Positions 1-6,469 of a stretch of 9,275 nucleotides of DNA are shown here, in pieces (the first letter of the stretch is position 1; the number at the start of each line of letters is the position of its first letter). Source of the DNA: JBEAOO01 sp041164825 (lineage in GTDB: Bacteria > Pseudomonadota > Gammaproteobacteria > Burkholderiales > Burkholderiaceae_C). The DNA lies in the NCBI GenBank assembly GCA_041164825.1, contig JBEAOO010000173.1, positions 1 to 9,275 on the forward strand, given 5' to 3'. The notes beneath the pieces are model-generated. The model did no database searches, was not told the DNA's origin, and worked only from the letters and a program-made list of their open reading frames with translations. Made by a program: the position numbers and the translations under genes.

Positions 1-4
1 TGGT

Positions 5-41
5 CCGACCTTCGGTCGGCCCATTCCCCCTTGACCTCCGC
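5..41 (-). repeat. Partial inverted copy of a repeat motif next to a small hairpin
   Basis: Positions 25-41 match the reverse complement of 141-157 at 16 of 17 bases; the shared core read on the minus strand is AGGTCAAGGGGGA. Just beyond it on the minus strand lies a perfect 6-bp hairpin, 5-10 pairing with 14-19 around a TTC loop. The copy at 141-157 is also followed by a hairpin, but of different sequence. This suggests a repeat family with a conserved leader and a stem whose sequence varies while pairing is kept. No T-run follows the hairpin on either strand, so it does not look like an intrinsic terminator. Confidence 0.5.
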
Positions 42-116
42 ACATCGGCCCGGCCCATCACCGCCCCTGCACGCACAGCGGCATGCGTGGAGATGGCCTG
101 CCATCACCGGTTCGGT

Positions 117-212
117 GGAGCGCTGTGCCGCATTCGCTTTGCGCAGGTCAAGGGGGAGCCGGCCGCAGGCCGGCGGAGGACACGGAGCAAAGCGAATGCG
201 GCACAGCGCTCC
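117..212. repeat. 96-bp palindromic MITE-like or REP-like element
   Basis: Positions 117-142 and 187-212 are perfect 26-bp inverted repeats; the arm contains GCCGCATTCGCTTTGC. The interior carries the AGGTCAAGGGGGA motif (145-157) and a nested perfect hairpin, GCCGGCC (158-164) and GGCCGGC (168-174) around a GCA loop. No reading frame inside looks protein coding. No target-site duplication is visible: 111-116 and 213-218 do not match. The architecture is that of a non-autonomous mobile or structured intergenic repeat. A terminator is less likely because no U-tract follows either arm. Confidence 0.7.
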
Positions 213-309
213 TGGCACCGGCCTCGGAATGGGATTCGCCTCAGTGTCGGGAACCAACCTTCCCGGCCACGCAGAACGTGCGCGGTTGAACGCAAGCCCG
301 GATGAGAGG

Positions 310-552
310 CTACGGGCTGGGCTTGGCGGGCGCTGCGTTGGCGGCACAGCGCGCGCAAACACAGGCCTGGCCCTGCAGGGCGGCCGGCACACGCGCCAGC
401 AACTCGGGCGTGAACACCGCGCTGCGGCACCAACACGGTGTGTCAAAACTGCCGCAGCGGGCCGGCGCGCAGGCGTTGGGCCCACCGCACAGCGGGCAGA
501 TCGGGGCCGCCCGCGGCGTGGCGGGAATGGTGGCAGAAGTGTCAGCGCTCAT
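310..552 (-). CDS. Cysteine-rich CWC family small protein
   Basis: This encodes an 80-residue protein with nine cysteines. An N-terminal C-x2-C-G-G-x-N-x-C block (C19, C22, C28) is followed by C33, the C40-W-C42 motif that names the CWC family, and a C-terminal C64-x-C66-x2-C69. This spacing is typical of cysteine-rich CWC proteins (PF14375), which probably bind zinc and whose function is unknown. The length is usual for the family, and no signal peptide is seen, so it should be cytoplasmic. The ATG at 552 is the only sensible start; no strong Shine-Dalgarno precedes it. It diverges from the binding-protein gene across 122 bp. The Cys pattern is what separates it from the many shadow frames in this GC-rich region. 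Confidence 0.8.
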   Translation of the reverse strand: MSADTSATIPATPRAAPICPLCGGPNACAPARCGSFDTPCWCRSAVFTPELLARVPAALQGQACVCARCAANAAPAKPSP

Positions 553-674
553 GGCCGCACTGTAGAGCCTTGCGGGATAACCCCGCAGCCGGCGACACCT
601 GGGCGCGGGCGCCAGCCACTACAGTGGCGGGCGACCAAAACCACACGCTGCCCCACAGGCCGGAGACACCCGCG
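553..674. promoter_or_regulatory. Divergent intergenic region with two hairpins
   Basis: This 122-bp gap must hold the promoters of both the CWC gene and the plus-strand binding-protein/matB set. Two short perfect hairpins are visible: TGCGGG (571-576) with CCCGCA (582-587), and GCCAC (615-619) with GTGGC (624-628). Either could be an operator or a leader structure. TACAGT at 620-625 weakly resembles a -10 element, but no good -35 box lies 17 bp upstream. I cannot assign a promoter with confidence. The GGAGAC at 662-667 is a plausible ribosome binding site for the gene at 675. Confidence 0.4.
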
Positions 675-1670
675 ATGACGATGACACCCCACCTCCGCGC
701 GCACCGCCGCGCCCTGCTGACCGCCGCGGCCTTGACGCTCGCCCCACTCGCGGCCTGGGCCCAATCGGCGGCCTGGCCCAGCAAACCCGTGACGATCATC
801 GTGCCCTTTCCAGCCGGTGGTGGCACCGATGCGTTTGCGCGGCCGCTGACGGCGGTGCTGACCAAGAACACCGGCAAACAATTCATCATCGACAACAAGG
901 GTGGCGCCGGTGGCACGCTGGGCGCGGGCCTGGCCGCACGCGCCGCGCCCGATGGCACCACCTTCTTCATGGGCGCTGTGCACCACGCCATCGCGCCGGC
1001 CATGTACCCCAAGCTCGACTACAACATTGAGGGCGACTTCGTGCCCGTGGGCCTGATCTCCAGCGTGCCCCAGGTGATCGTGGTGAACCCGCAGCGCGTG
1101 CCCGTGAAAGACCTGCCCGGCCTGCTCGCCTTTGTGCGTAAAAACCCCGGCAAGCTCAACTACGGCTCGGCCGGCAATGGCACCTCGCACCACCTGGCGG
1201 GCGAGCTGTTCAAGCTGCAAACCAAAACCTTCATCACCCACATTCCCTACCGTGGCGCGGGCCCGGCGCTGCAAGACCTGATCGCGGGCCAGGTCGACCT
1301 GATGTTTGATGGCCTGGGCTCCTCGGCCAACCACATCAAGAACGGTCGCATCAAGGCGCTGGCCGTGGCCGCCACGCAGCGCGCGCCCGGCTTCCCCGAT
1401 GTGCCCACCGCGGGCGAGGGCGGCGTGCCCACCTACCAAGTGGCCACCTGGTATGGCCTGTGGGCGCCCAAGGGCACGCCCAAAGAGGCGGTGGCGGCCA
1501 TGCAGGCCGAGTTGAAAAAGGCCCTGGGCGGCGACGAGCTCAAAGCCACCTGGACCGGCTTGGGCTCGGCCACGCCCACGCTCTGGGGCGACGACTTTGG
1601 GCACTTCGTGCACAGCGAGATCAAGCGCTGGGGCGAGGTGGTGGCGGCCTCGGGTGCGAAACTCGACTGA
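675..1670 (+). CDS. Bug/TctC-family periplasmic solute-binding protein
   Basis: This is a 331-residue extracytoplasmic receptor of the tripartite tricarboxylate transporter (Bug/TctC) family. Such receptors capture carboxylates or related small molecules in the periplasm. The N-terminus has a basic stretch (RAHRR, 8-12), a hydrophobic core and a likely cleavage after AWA at 27-29. The mature start PSKPVTIIVPFPAGGGTDAFAR (35-56) is the family hallmark, followed by the GGAGGTLGA loop. The ATG at 675 is chosen because GGAGAC lies about 8 nt upstream and the signal peptide begins there; a second ATG at 681 is possible, while upstream extensions read as non-coding. The length is normal. No TctA or TctB membrane genes are present, as is common for orphan Bug proteins. 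The enzyme genes downstream suggest a malonate-like ligand, which is inference only. Confidence 0.93.
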   Translation: MTMTPHLRAHRRALLTAAALTLAPLAAWAQSAAWPSKPVTIIVPFPAGGGTDAFARPLTAVLTKNTGKQFIIDNKGGAGGTLGAGLAARAAPDGTTFFMGAVHHAIAPAMYPKLDYNIEGDFVPVGLISSVPQVIVVNPQRVPVKDLPGLLAFVRKNPGKLNYGSAGNGTSHHLAGELFKLQTKTFITHIPYRGAGPALQDLIAGQVDLMFDGLGSSANHIKNGRIKALAVAATQRAPGFPDVPTAGEGGVPTYQVATWYGLWAPKGTPKEAVAAMQAELKKALGGDELKATWTGLGSATPTLWGDDFGHFVHSEIKRWGEVVAASGAKLD

Positions 1671-1695
1671 TCACTGTTTCTCAGGTCACCGGACG

Positions 1696-2508
1696 ATGAG
1701 CGGATCGATTGTTCTGGACGCGCCCGACGCACACGGCGTGGCGCGCGTGCGCATCAGCCACCCCGGCAAACTCAATGCGCTGAGCGCGCAGATGTGGCGC
1801 GATTTGCGTGCGGTGTTTGAGCAGCAGTTGCCGGCCCTTGCTGCGGCTCATTCAACGGCGCCGCGCGTGGTCATCGTGTGCGGCGAGGGTGGCACCTTTG
1901 TGGCCGGCGGCGACATCGAAGAATTCCCGCAGTTCCGCTTTGACGCCGACACCCTGGCTCATTTTCACGAAGACATCGTGGCGCCCGCACTGCACGCCAT
2001 GCTGGCCTGCGACCTGCCCGTGGTGGCGCAGATCGACGGCGCCTGTGTGGGCGGCGGGCTGGAGATTGCCGCGTGTTGCGACATCCGCCTGGCCGGCGCC
2101 AGCAGCCGCTTTGGCGTGCCGATTGCGAAGCTGGGTTTTCCGATGGCGCCGCTGGAGATCGAGATCGTGGCGCGCGTGATCGGCGAGACCACGCTGCGCG
2201 AGCTGCTGTTGGAAGCACGCGTGCTGAACGCCGACGAGGCCTTGGCGCGCGGCCTGGTCACGCGCGTGCTGCCCGACGCCGAGGTGGCGGCCGAGGCACT
2301 GAGCGTGGCGCGCCGCATGGCCGAGCTCTCGCCGCAAGCGCTGCGCCTCAACAAACAAGCGCTGCGGCAGTTTGCCCGTGGCGCCCCGTCCAACGGCGGC
2401 CCAGCCCGCCCACGCGAGGCACGCAGCGCGCATTACGCCTACGCGCCCACCGCCGAACACCGCGAGGGGCTGGCCGCCTTCAATGAAAAACGCAAGCCGC
2501 GCTTTTGA
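1696..2508 (+). CDS. Crotonase-fold enzyme (enoyl-CoA hydratase/isomerase family)
   Basis: This 270-residue protein belongs to the crotonase superfamily of CoA-thioester enzymes. Visible signatures are KLNALS (25-30), the oxyanion-hole segment FVAGGDI (68-74), and the second oxyanion segment with a catalytic Glu, VGGGLEIAACCDI (118-130; E123). The C-terminus EGLAAFNEKRKPRF is typical of the fold. E123 aligns with Glu144 of rat mitochondrial hydratase, but the place of Glu164 is Ile143 (FGVPI, 139-143), so classical syn-hydration is doubtful. An isomerase, a decarboxylase or another CoA reaction is possible. The His and Tyr reported for E. coli methylmalonyl-CoA decarboxylase (YgfG/ScpB) are Gly72 and Met150 here, so it is not a plain YgfG orthologue. 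The ATG at 1696 lies 25 bp after the receptor stop and 42 bp separate it from matB, indicating co-transcription. Confidence 0.9.
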   Translation: MSGSIVLDAPDAHGVARVRISHPGKLNALSAQMWRDLRAVFEQQLPALAAAHSTAPRVVIVCGEGGTFVAGGDIEEFPQFRFDADTLAHFHEDIVAPALHAMLACDLPVVAQIDGACVGGGLEIAACCDIRLAGASSRFGVPIAKLGFPMAPLEIEIVARVIGETTLRELLLEARVLNADEALARGLVTRVLPDAEVAAEALSVARRMAELSPQALRLNKQALRQFARGAPSNGGPARPREARSAHYAYAPTAEHREGLAAFNEKRKPRF

Positions 2509-2550
2509 GCGCGCGGCCCTGGCACCGACAACGACAACACGCCCACCGCC

Positions 2551-4089
2551 ATGAACGCCAACCTCTTTTGCGCCCTGCGTGCCGGCTTCCCGGCCGACCT
2601 CGATGCCACGGCGATCGACACCGCCGACGGCCCCGGCGCGCCGCTGCACTACAGCTGGCGCGACCTCGAGCACGCCACCGCGCGCATCGCCAACCTGATC
2701 GACAGCCTCGATCTGCCGCCCAGCAGCCGCATTGCCGTGCAGGTGGACAAGAGCGTCGAAGCGCTGATGCTCTACCTCGCCGTGCTGCGCGCCGGCCATG
2801 TGTTTCTGCCGCTCAACACCGCCTACCAGGCGAGCGAAATCGGCTACTTCATCGGCAACGCCGAGCCGGCGGTGGTGGTGTGCGCTGGCGCCAATCACGG
2901 CTGGGTCAGCCCGATCGCGTTTCGCGCCGGCACGGCCCATGTCTACACGCTCAACGCCGACCGCACGGGCAGCCTGCTGCAGCGCGCAGCACTCATGGCC
3001 GACACGCACACGCCGGCCGTGAAACGGGCCGATGAGCTGGCCGCCATCCTCTACACCAGCGGCACCACCGGGCGCAGCAAGGGCGCCATGCTCAGCCACG
3101 GCAACCTGCTGTCCAACGCGCAGGTGCTGCAGCGCTCCTGGGACTGGCGCGCCGACGATGTGCTGATCCACGCGCTGCCGATCTTCCACGTGCATGGGCT
3201 GTTTGTGGCCTCGCACGGCGCGCTGCTCAACGGCAGCAAGATGATCTGGTTCAACCAGTTCAACCCGGCCGGTGTGCTGGCGCGGCTGCCCGAGGCGACG
3301 GTGTTCATGGGTGTGCCGACGCTGTATGTGCGGCTGCTCGCTGAGCGTGGCCTGAATCGCGACGCCTGCGCACACATGCGCTTGTTCATCAGCGGCTCGG
3401 CGCCCTTGTTGCTCGACACTTTTGCCGCCTGGCAAGAGCGCACCGGCCACACGATTTTGGAGCGCTACGGCATGAGCGAGACCACCATGCTCACCTCCAA
3501 CCCCTGCCGCGCCGACGACGGCGCCCGGCGTGGTGGCACCGTGGGCTTTCCGCTGCCGGGCGTGCAGTTGCGGGTGCGCGGCGACAGCGGCCAGGACCTG
3601 CCTGCCGGGGAGATCGGCGGCATCGAGGTGCGCGGCCCGAACGTCTTCGCAGGCTACTGGCGCATGCCCGAAAAAACGGCCGAAGAATTCACCGCCGACG
3701 GCTGGTTCAAAACCGGTGACGTGGGCCGCGTGGATGCCACGGGCTACGTGACCATCGTCGGCCGCAGCAAAGACTTGGTGATCAGCGGCGGCTACAACGT
3801 CTACCCGGCCGAGGTGGAGGGCGTGATCAACGCGCTGGCCGGCGTGGCCGAGAGCGCGGTGATTGGCGTGCCGCACCCGGACTTCGGTGAGGCCGTGGTG
3901 GCGGTGTTGATTGCCCGGCCCGGCGCCGCGCTCGATGGCGCCGCCATCACCGCACAGCTCAAGGCCAGCATCGCCAACTTCAAGGTGCCCAAGGTTGTCA
4001 TCGTGACGGCCGAGCTGCCGCGCAACACCATGGGCAAAGTTCAGAAAAATCTGCTGCGCGAGGCGCACAAACTGCTGTTTGCGCAGTGA
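2551..4089 (+). CDS. matB: Malonyl-CoA synthetase (malonate-CoA ligase)
   Basis: This 512-residue ANL-superfamily adenylating enzyme activates malonate, and in known homologues also methylmalonate, to the CoA thioester using ATP. The P-loop is YTSGTTGRSKGAMLSHGN (from residue 168). The substrate-pocket segment HALPIFHVHGLFVASHG and the following MGVPTLYVRLL match MatB proteins closely. The adenylate motifs YGMSETTM and GWFKTGD are intact, as is the hinge region GRSKDLVISGGYNVYP. The C-terminal PRNTMGK (490-496) carries the catalytic Lys496 in a PX4GK motif, the lysine that Pat acetylates in the Rhodopseudomonas palustris enzyme. The length is normal. The ATG at 2551 has no clear Shine-Dalgarno, so translation may depend on coupling to the crotonase gene. 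No malonyl-CoA decarboxylase (matA) is adjacent. Confidence 0.92.
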   Translation: MNANLFCALRAGFPADLDATAIDTADGPGAPLHYSWRDLEHATARIANLIDSLDLPPSSRIAVQVDKSVEALMLYLAVLRAGHVFLPLNTAYQASEIGYFIGNAEPAVVVCAGANHGWVSPIAFRAGTAHVYTLNADRTGSLLQRAALMADTHTPAVKRADELAAILYTSGTTGRSKGAMLSHGNLLSNAQVLQRSWDWRADDVLIHALPIFHVHGLFVASHGALLNGSKMIWFNQFNPAGVLARLPEATVFMGVPTLYVRLLAERGLNRDACAHMRLFISGSAPLLLDTFAAWQERTGHTILERYGMSETTMLTSNPCRADDGARRGGTVGFPLPGVQLRVRGDSGQDLPAGEIGGIEVRGPNVFAGYWRMPEKTAEEFTADGWFKTGDVGRVDATGYVTIVGRSKDLVISGGYNVYPAEVEGVINALAGVAESAVIGVPHPDFGEAVVAVLIARPGAALDGAAITAQLKASIANFKVPKVVIVTAELPRNTMGKVQKNLLREAHKLLFAQ

Positions 4090-4152
4090 ACCCCGGACTT
4101 TTTTCGCGGCTGCGTTGGCTTTACAGCACTTAACATTCGGCTCACATCCCGT

Positions 4153-4184
4153 CGCCGGGGTGGGTCAACGTGCCCACCCCGGCG
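4153..4184 (+). terminator. Strong stem-loop after matB, probable terminator
   Basis: A perfect 12-bp GC-rich stem, CGCCGGGGTGGG (4153-4164) with CCCACCCCGGCG (4173-4184), encloses an 8-nt loop. It is followed by CCTTGTTTGG, a poor U-tract. It sits 63 bp after the matB stop and just before the next gene's ribosome binding site. It probably ends or attenuates the matB transcript. Part of the downstream gene's transcription may read through it. Confidence 0.65.
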
Positions 4185-4192
4185 CCTTGTTT

Positions 4193-4196
4193 GGAG
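4193..4196 (+). promoter_or_regulatory. Shine-Dalgarno deciding a TTG start
   Basis: GGAG at 4193-4196 lies 7 nt before the TTG at 4204. No in-frame ATG precedes the signal peptide of the downstream gene, and this spacing makes the TTG the best start. Confidence 0.6.
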
Positions 4197-4203
4197 CCCC
4201 GTC

Positions 4204-4869
4204 TTGTCTCTGCCTGAGCCCCTCTTGCGCCAGAACCCGCGCCCGCATCTGCGTCTGAAGTTGCACCGCTCCCTGCCTGGACTGGCCTGCGCCACCGTGC
4301 TGGGTGCCCTGTTTTCGCCGGCGCCGGCCTGGGCGCAAAAGCCCTACCTGTGCAATTCAGCCGCCGGCCAGCAGGCCTATTGGTCGGACCGGGCCTGCCC
4401 CAGCAGCTCGGGCCTGCACCAGGTGCCGCCGCCGAACCCGCCGCTGCCGCGCAGCACCGACACCGCGTTCACCCGCAACCAGGCCTACGCGCCCGATGCG
4501 CCGCCCTGGTACCCGCACCTCAGCGGCGCCTGCAAATCGCTCAACGATGCCCTGCGCACCGCCTACCAACGCGGCCTGCAGGCCGACACCCGCGCCGGCC
4601 TGCAGCGCGAGTGGGCCCAGCGCTGCGTGGAAGACGAGATGAACGCCCGCCGCATGCTGGTGGGCGAGGTGATCGGCTCGGTGCGCACGCAACAGGCGGC
4701 GCGCCAGGAGGTGGCAGCCCAGCGAGACCGCGACGAGACCCATCGCCAGCAGTGCGACGAGATGCTGCGCATCATCACCGCCAAGCGCCAACGCCCCGAC
4801 CTCACCCCCGGCCAGCGCGACGACTTCGAGCGCTTCCAAGCCCGCTACAAAGACATCTGCCCGCGCTGA
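4204..4869 (+). CDS. Exported DUF4124-like protein with C-terminal helical region
   Basis: This 221-residue protein has an extended N-region, a hydrophobic stretch (LPGLACATVLGALF, 24-37) and a likely signal peptidase I site after AWA (42-44). The mature start KPYLCNSAAGQQAYWSDRACP (46-66) resembles the DUF4124 pattern in which two Cys flank a G-x2-x-Y-S/T-D core; here C50 and C65 fit. A Pro-rich linker (75-82) leads to a charged, probably helical region (about 115-195) with C110, C141, C184 and C219. Six Cys in the mature chain suggest periplasmic disulfides. The function is unknown. The start is TTG, supported by GGAG 7 nt upstream. It lies beyond the matB hairpin and is probably a separate unit. 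Confidence 0.82.
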   Translation: MSLPEPLLRQNPRPHLRLKLHRSLPGLACATVLGALFSPAPAWAQKPYLCNSAAGQQAYWSDRACPSSSGLHQVPPPNPPLPRSTDTAFTRNQAYAPDAPPWYPHLSGACKSLNDALRTAYQRGLQADTRAGLQREWAQRCVEDEMNARRMLVGEVIGSVRTQQAARQEVAAQRDRDETHRQQCDEMLRIITAKRQRPDLTPGQRDDFERFQARYKDICPR

Positions 4870-5157
4870 ACGCACGCCCCCACGTGACAGTAGCCGATGG
4901 CAATGGCGGCGCTTCCCGCTGCCGCCGCGTTCTGTGGGGAAATCACATCCCCGCCAAACCCAGCGGCTGGAAACAGCGTTTCGGCGTTGCTGGGAACATG
5001 CAGCGTCTTGGCAGTCTTGCCGGGCTCGGCATCGACGCCGCAAACATTGCCCCCCATGAGGTTGGATGTCGGCGCGAGTGGCCTTGATGGACAAGGCGAA
5101 CTGAATTCGATGAATCTCCTTGGGTCGATTGAACGGCCGATGTTCTCGATGTGTGCG
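4870..5157. other. 288-bp gap between convergent genes, possibly with a decayed ORF
   Basis: No intact gene is convincing. On the minus strand an open frame at 4845-5057 (GNVCGVDAEPGKTAKTLHVP and onward) has coding-like codon choice, but it overlaps the end of the exported-protein gene and lacks a ribosome binding site. A second minus frame upstream reads FALSIKATRADIQPH (5054-5098), preceded by an AAGGAG (5118-5123) with no standard start codon after it. Together these could be one gene broken by a frameshift near 5050. A 6-bp stem, GGCGGC (4905-4910) with GCCGCC (4921-4926), is the only hairpin noted; no terminator with a T-run was found. Confidence 0.3.
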
Positions 5158-6339
5158 TCATGGGTTGATGCGCCTCGACGGCCTGGTCATGCCCTGCAAG
5201 GTCGGCGTGGCCGCGATCTGTTTCGCGGCCCGCCACCAAGGCAAAAACCGTTGCCCCGGATCCCCGAGGTACAGGGCTTCGCCGATCCGCGGCGTCAGCA
5301 ACTGGTAGGGCTTGCCCTGGCTCTCGGCGCTGACCTGCTCGAAAGGATCGTTCCAGGCATGCCTGGCAAGGGTGAACCGGCTGACATGGGCAGGCAGCAG
5401 GGCCCGGGCATTGAGGTCCTGCGCGGCTTGGGCTGCTTGCTGCGGGGTCATGTGGATGTCGGGCCAGCGCGGGTCGTATTGCCCCATGTCCAGCGCCACC
5501 AGATCGAAGGTTCCGAAGCGCTGGCCCAATGTCTTGTAGTGGGGGCCGTAGCCGCTGTCGCCGCTGAGCAGCACACGGCGCTGGCCGGACTCCAACACGA
5601 AACCGGCCCACAGGGTCTTGTTGGGCGTCAGGGCACGGCCCGAGTAGTGGCGCGCGGGAATGACATGGACGGACAAGCCGTTGTGCAGCGCCAGGGTCTC
5701 GTTCCAGTCGGCGTCGCGGACCTTGTCCCGTGCATAGCCCCAACGTTCGACGTGCGCGCCGACACCCAAAGGCACGACAACCTGTTTGACCCTGCCTTGC
5801 AGCGCCGTGACCGTGTCGTGGTCCAGATGATCCCAGTGGTCGTGGGTGATCAGCAGGAGGTCAATGTCCGGCATGTCGTCCACGGTGTAGCCATTGGTGC
5901 CATCGAATGCCCGGCCCGCGAACGACACGGGCCCGGCGTAGGGTTTCAACACCGGGTCGACCAAGACGCGCTGGCCTGCGATCTGGATGAAGAACGATGA
6001 ATGCCCCAACCAGATCAGCGCATCCCGCGTGAGGTCCAACGCCCGGAGGTCGGTCTTCACGGTAGGAATCGGTTGAGCCGGCTGCAGGTCTCCCACCGGG
6101 TGAAGCAGATCGCTCACCATGATGGACAGCGGGTTGTTGCCCTCTGCGAGCACAGGTGTGGGAATGAGGTTGTGAAACTCGCCATTCGCATGGTGCTGCG
6201 AGCGTTGGATGCGCTGCAAGCGATCCCCATCGGGATCCGCCCCGAACTGCGGTTGCTGGAGAAAAGCAAATGCCCCCAGCAGCAGTGCAGCGCCTGTCGC
6301 CGCCACACCGCTCAAAATCACCTGCGTGGGCTTCTTCAT
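5158..6339 (-). CDS. NAPE-PLD/UlaG-like MBL-fold metallo-hydrolase, N-terminally anchored
   Basis: This 393-residue protein has a hydrophobic N-terminal segment (about 8-28) without an obvious cleavage site, so it is probably tethered to the inner membrane and faces the periplasm. The metallo-beta-lactamase core begins at IWLGHSSFFIQIAGQRVLVDPV. The metal-binding motif is HDHWDH (H166, H168, D170, H171). Further likely ligands are D261 in SGDSGYG and H318 in LPAHVSRF. The segments VVPLGVGAHVERWGY and IPARHYSGRALTPNKTLWAGFV are typical of the NAPE-PLD-like branch that includes phosphodiesterases and lactonases. The substrate is unknown. ATG at 6339 is preceded by AGAAGAA about 9 nt upstream. 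It follows the alpha/beta hydrolase gene on the same strand after 130 bp, so the two may be co-transcribed. Confidence 0.9.
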   Translation of the reverse strand: MKKPTQVILSGVAATGAALLLGAFAFLQQPQFGADPDGDRLQRIQRSQHHANGEFHNLIPTPVLAEGNNPLSIMVSDLLHPVGDLQPAQPIPTVKTDLRALDLTRDALIWLGHSSFFIQIAGQRVLVDPVLKPYAGPVSFAGRAFDGTNGYTVDDMPDIDLLLITHDHWDHLDHDTVTALQGRVKQVVVPLGVGAHVERWGYARDKVRDADWNETLALHNGLSVHVIPARHYSGRALTPNKTLWAGFVLESGQRRVLLSGDSGYGPHYKTLGQRFGTFDLVALDMGQYDPRWPDIHMTPQQAAQAAQDLNARALLPAHVSRFTLARHAWNDPFEQVSAESQGKPYQLLTPRIGEALYLGDPGQRFLPWWRAAKQIAATPTLQGMTRPSRRINP

Positions 6340-6411
6340 CTGGGACGTTCTTCTTTCGGAGTTCAGCAGGCGACCGAGACCTTGATCACCTCAGGCTCGT
6401 GCATCGCCCGG

Positions 6412-6443
6412 CGACCGACCGGCACCTCGGTCGAGCCGGTCGG
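6412..6443 (-). promoter_or_regulatory. Two mutually exclusive stem-loops between the hydrolase genes
   Basis: CCGACCGGC (6415-6423) pairs perfectly with GCCGGTCGG (6435-6443), a 9-bp stem. An alternative 7-bp stem pairs CGACCGA (6412-6418) with TCGGTCG (6427-6433). The two share bases 6415-6418 and cannot both form. The region lies between the stop of the alpha/beta hydrolase and the start of the MBL gene. No U-tract follows on the minus strand, so it is not a classic terminator. It could be an attenuator-like or mRNA-processing structure. Confidence 0.4.
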
Positions 6444-6469
6444 CACAGCGTGCGTTCGCGCTCCCGCGC

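Noticed and set aside
31..678. 215-codon plus-strand frame in the first 680 bases
   Set aside because: Arg/Gly/Pro-rich translation running through the palindromic repeat and antisense to the CWC gene; no domain or ribosome binding site.
549..1613. 354-codon open frame on the minus strand
   Set aside because: Antisense to the binding-protein gene, low complexity, no recognisable domain.
1852..4068. 738-codon open frame on the minus strand
   Set aside because: It is antisense to the crotonase and matB genes; its His/Ala/Gly/Arg-rich translation is the usual shadow of GC-rich coding DNA.
4099..4104. Run of six T after the matB stop
   Set aside because: No stable stem directly precedes it; the only nearby stem (4063-4084) is bulged and 14 nt away.
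4357..5094. 245-codon minus-strand frame opposite the exported protein gene
   Set aside because: Shadow of the DUF4124-like gene; only its short upstream part is discussed as a possible remnant.
4897..6000. 367-codon plus-strand frame
   Set aside because: Mostly antisense to the MBL hydrolase. Its N-terminal part superficially recalls small hydrophobic secreted proteins, but no signal peptide plus domain pattern holds.
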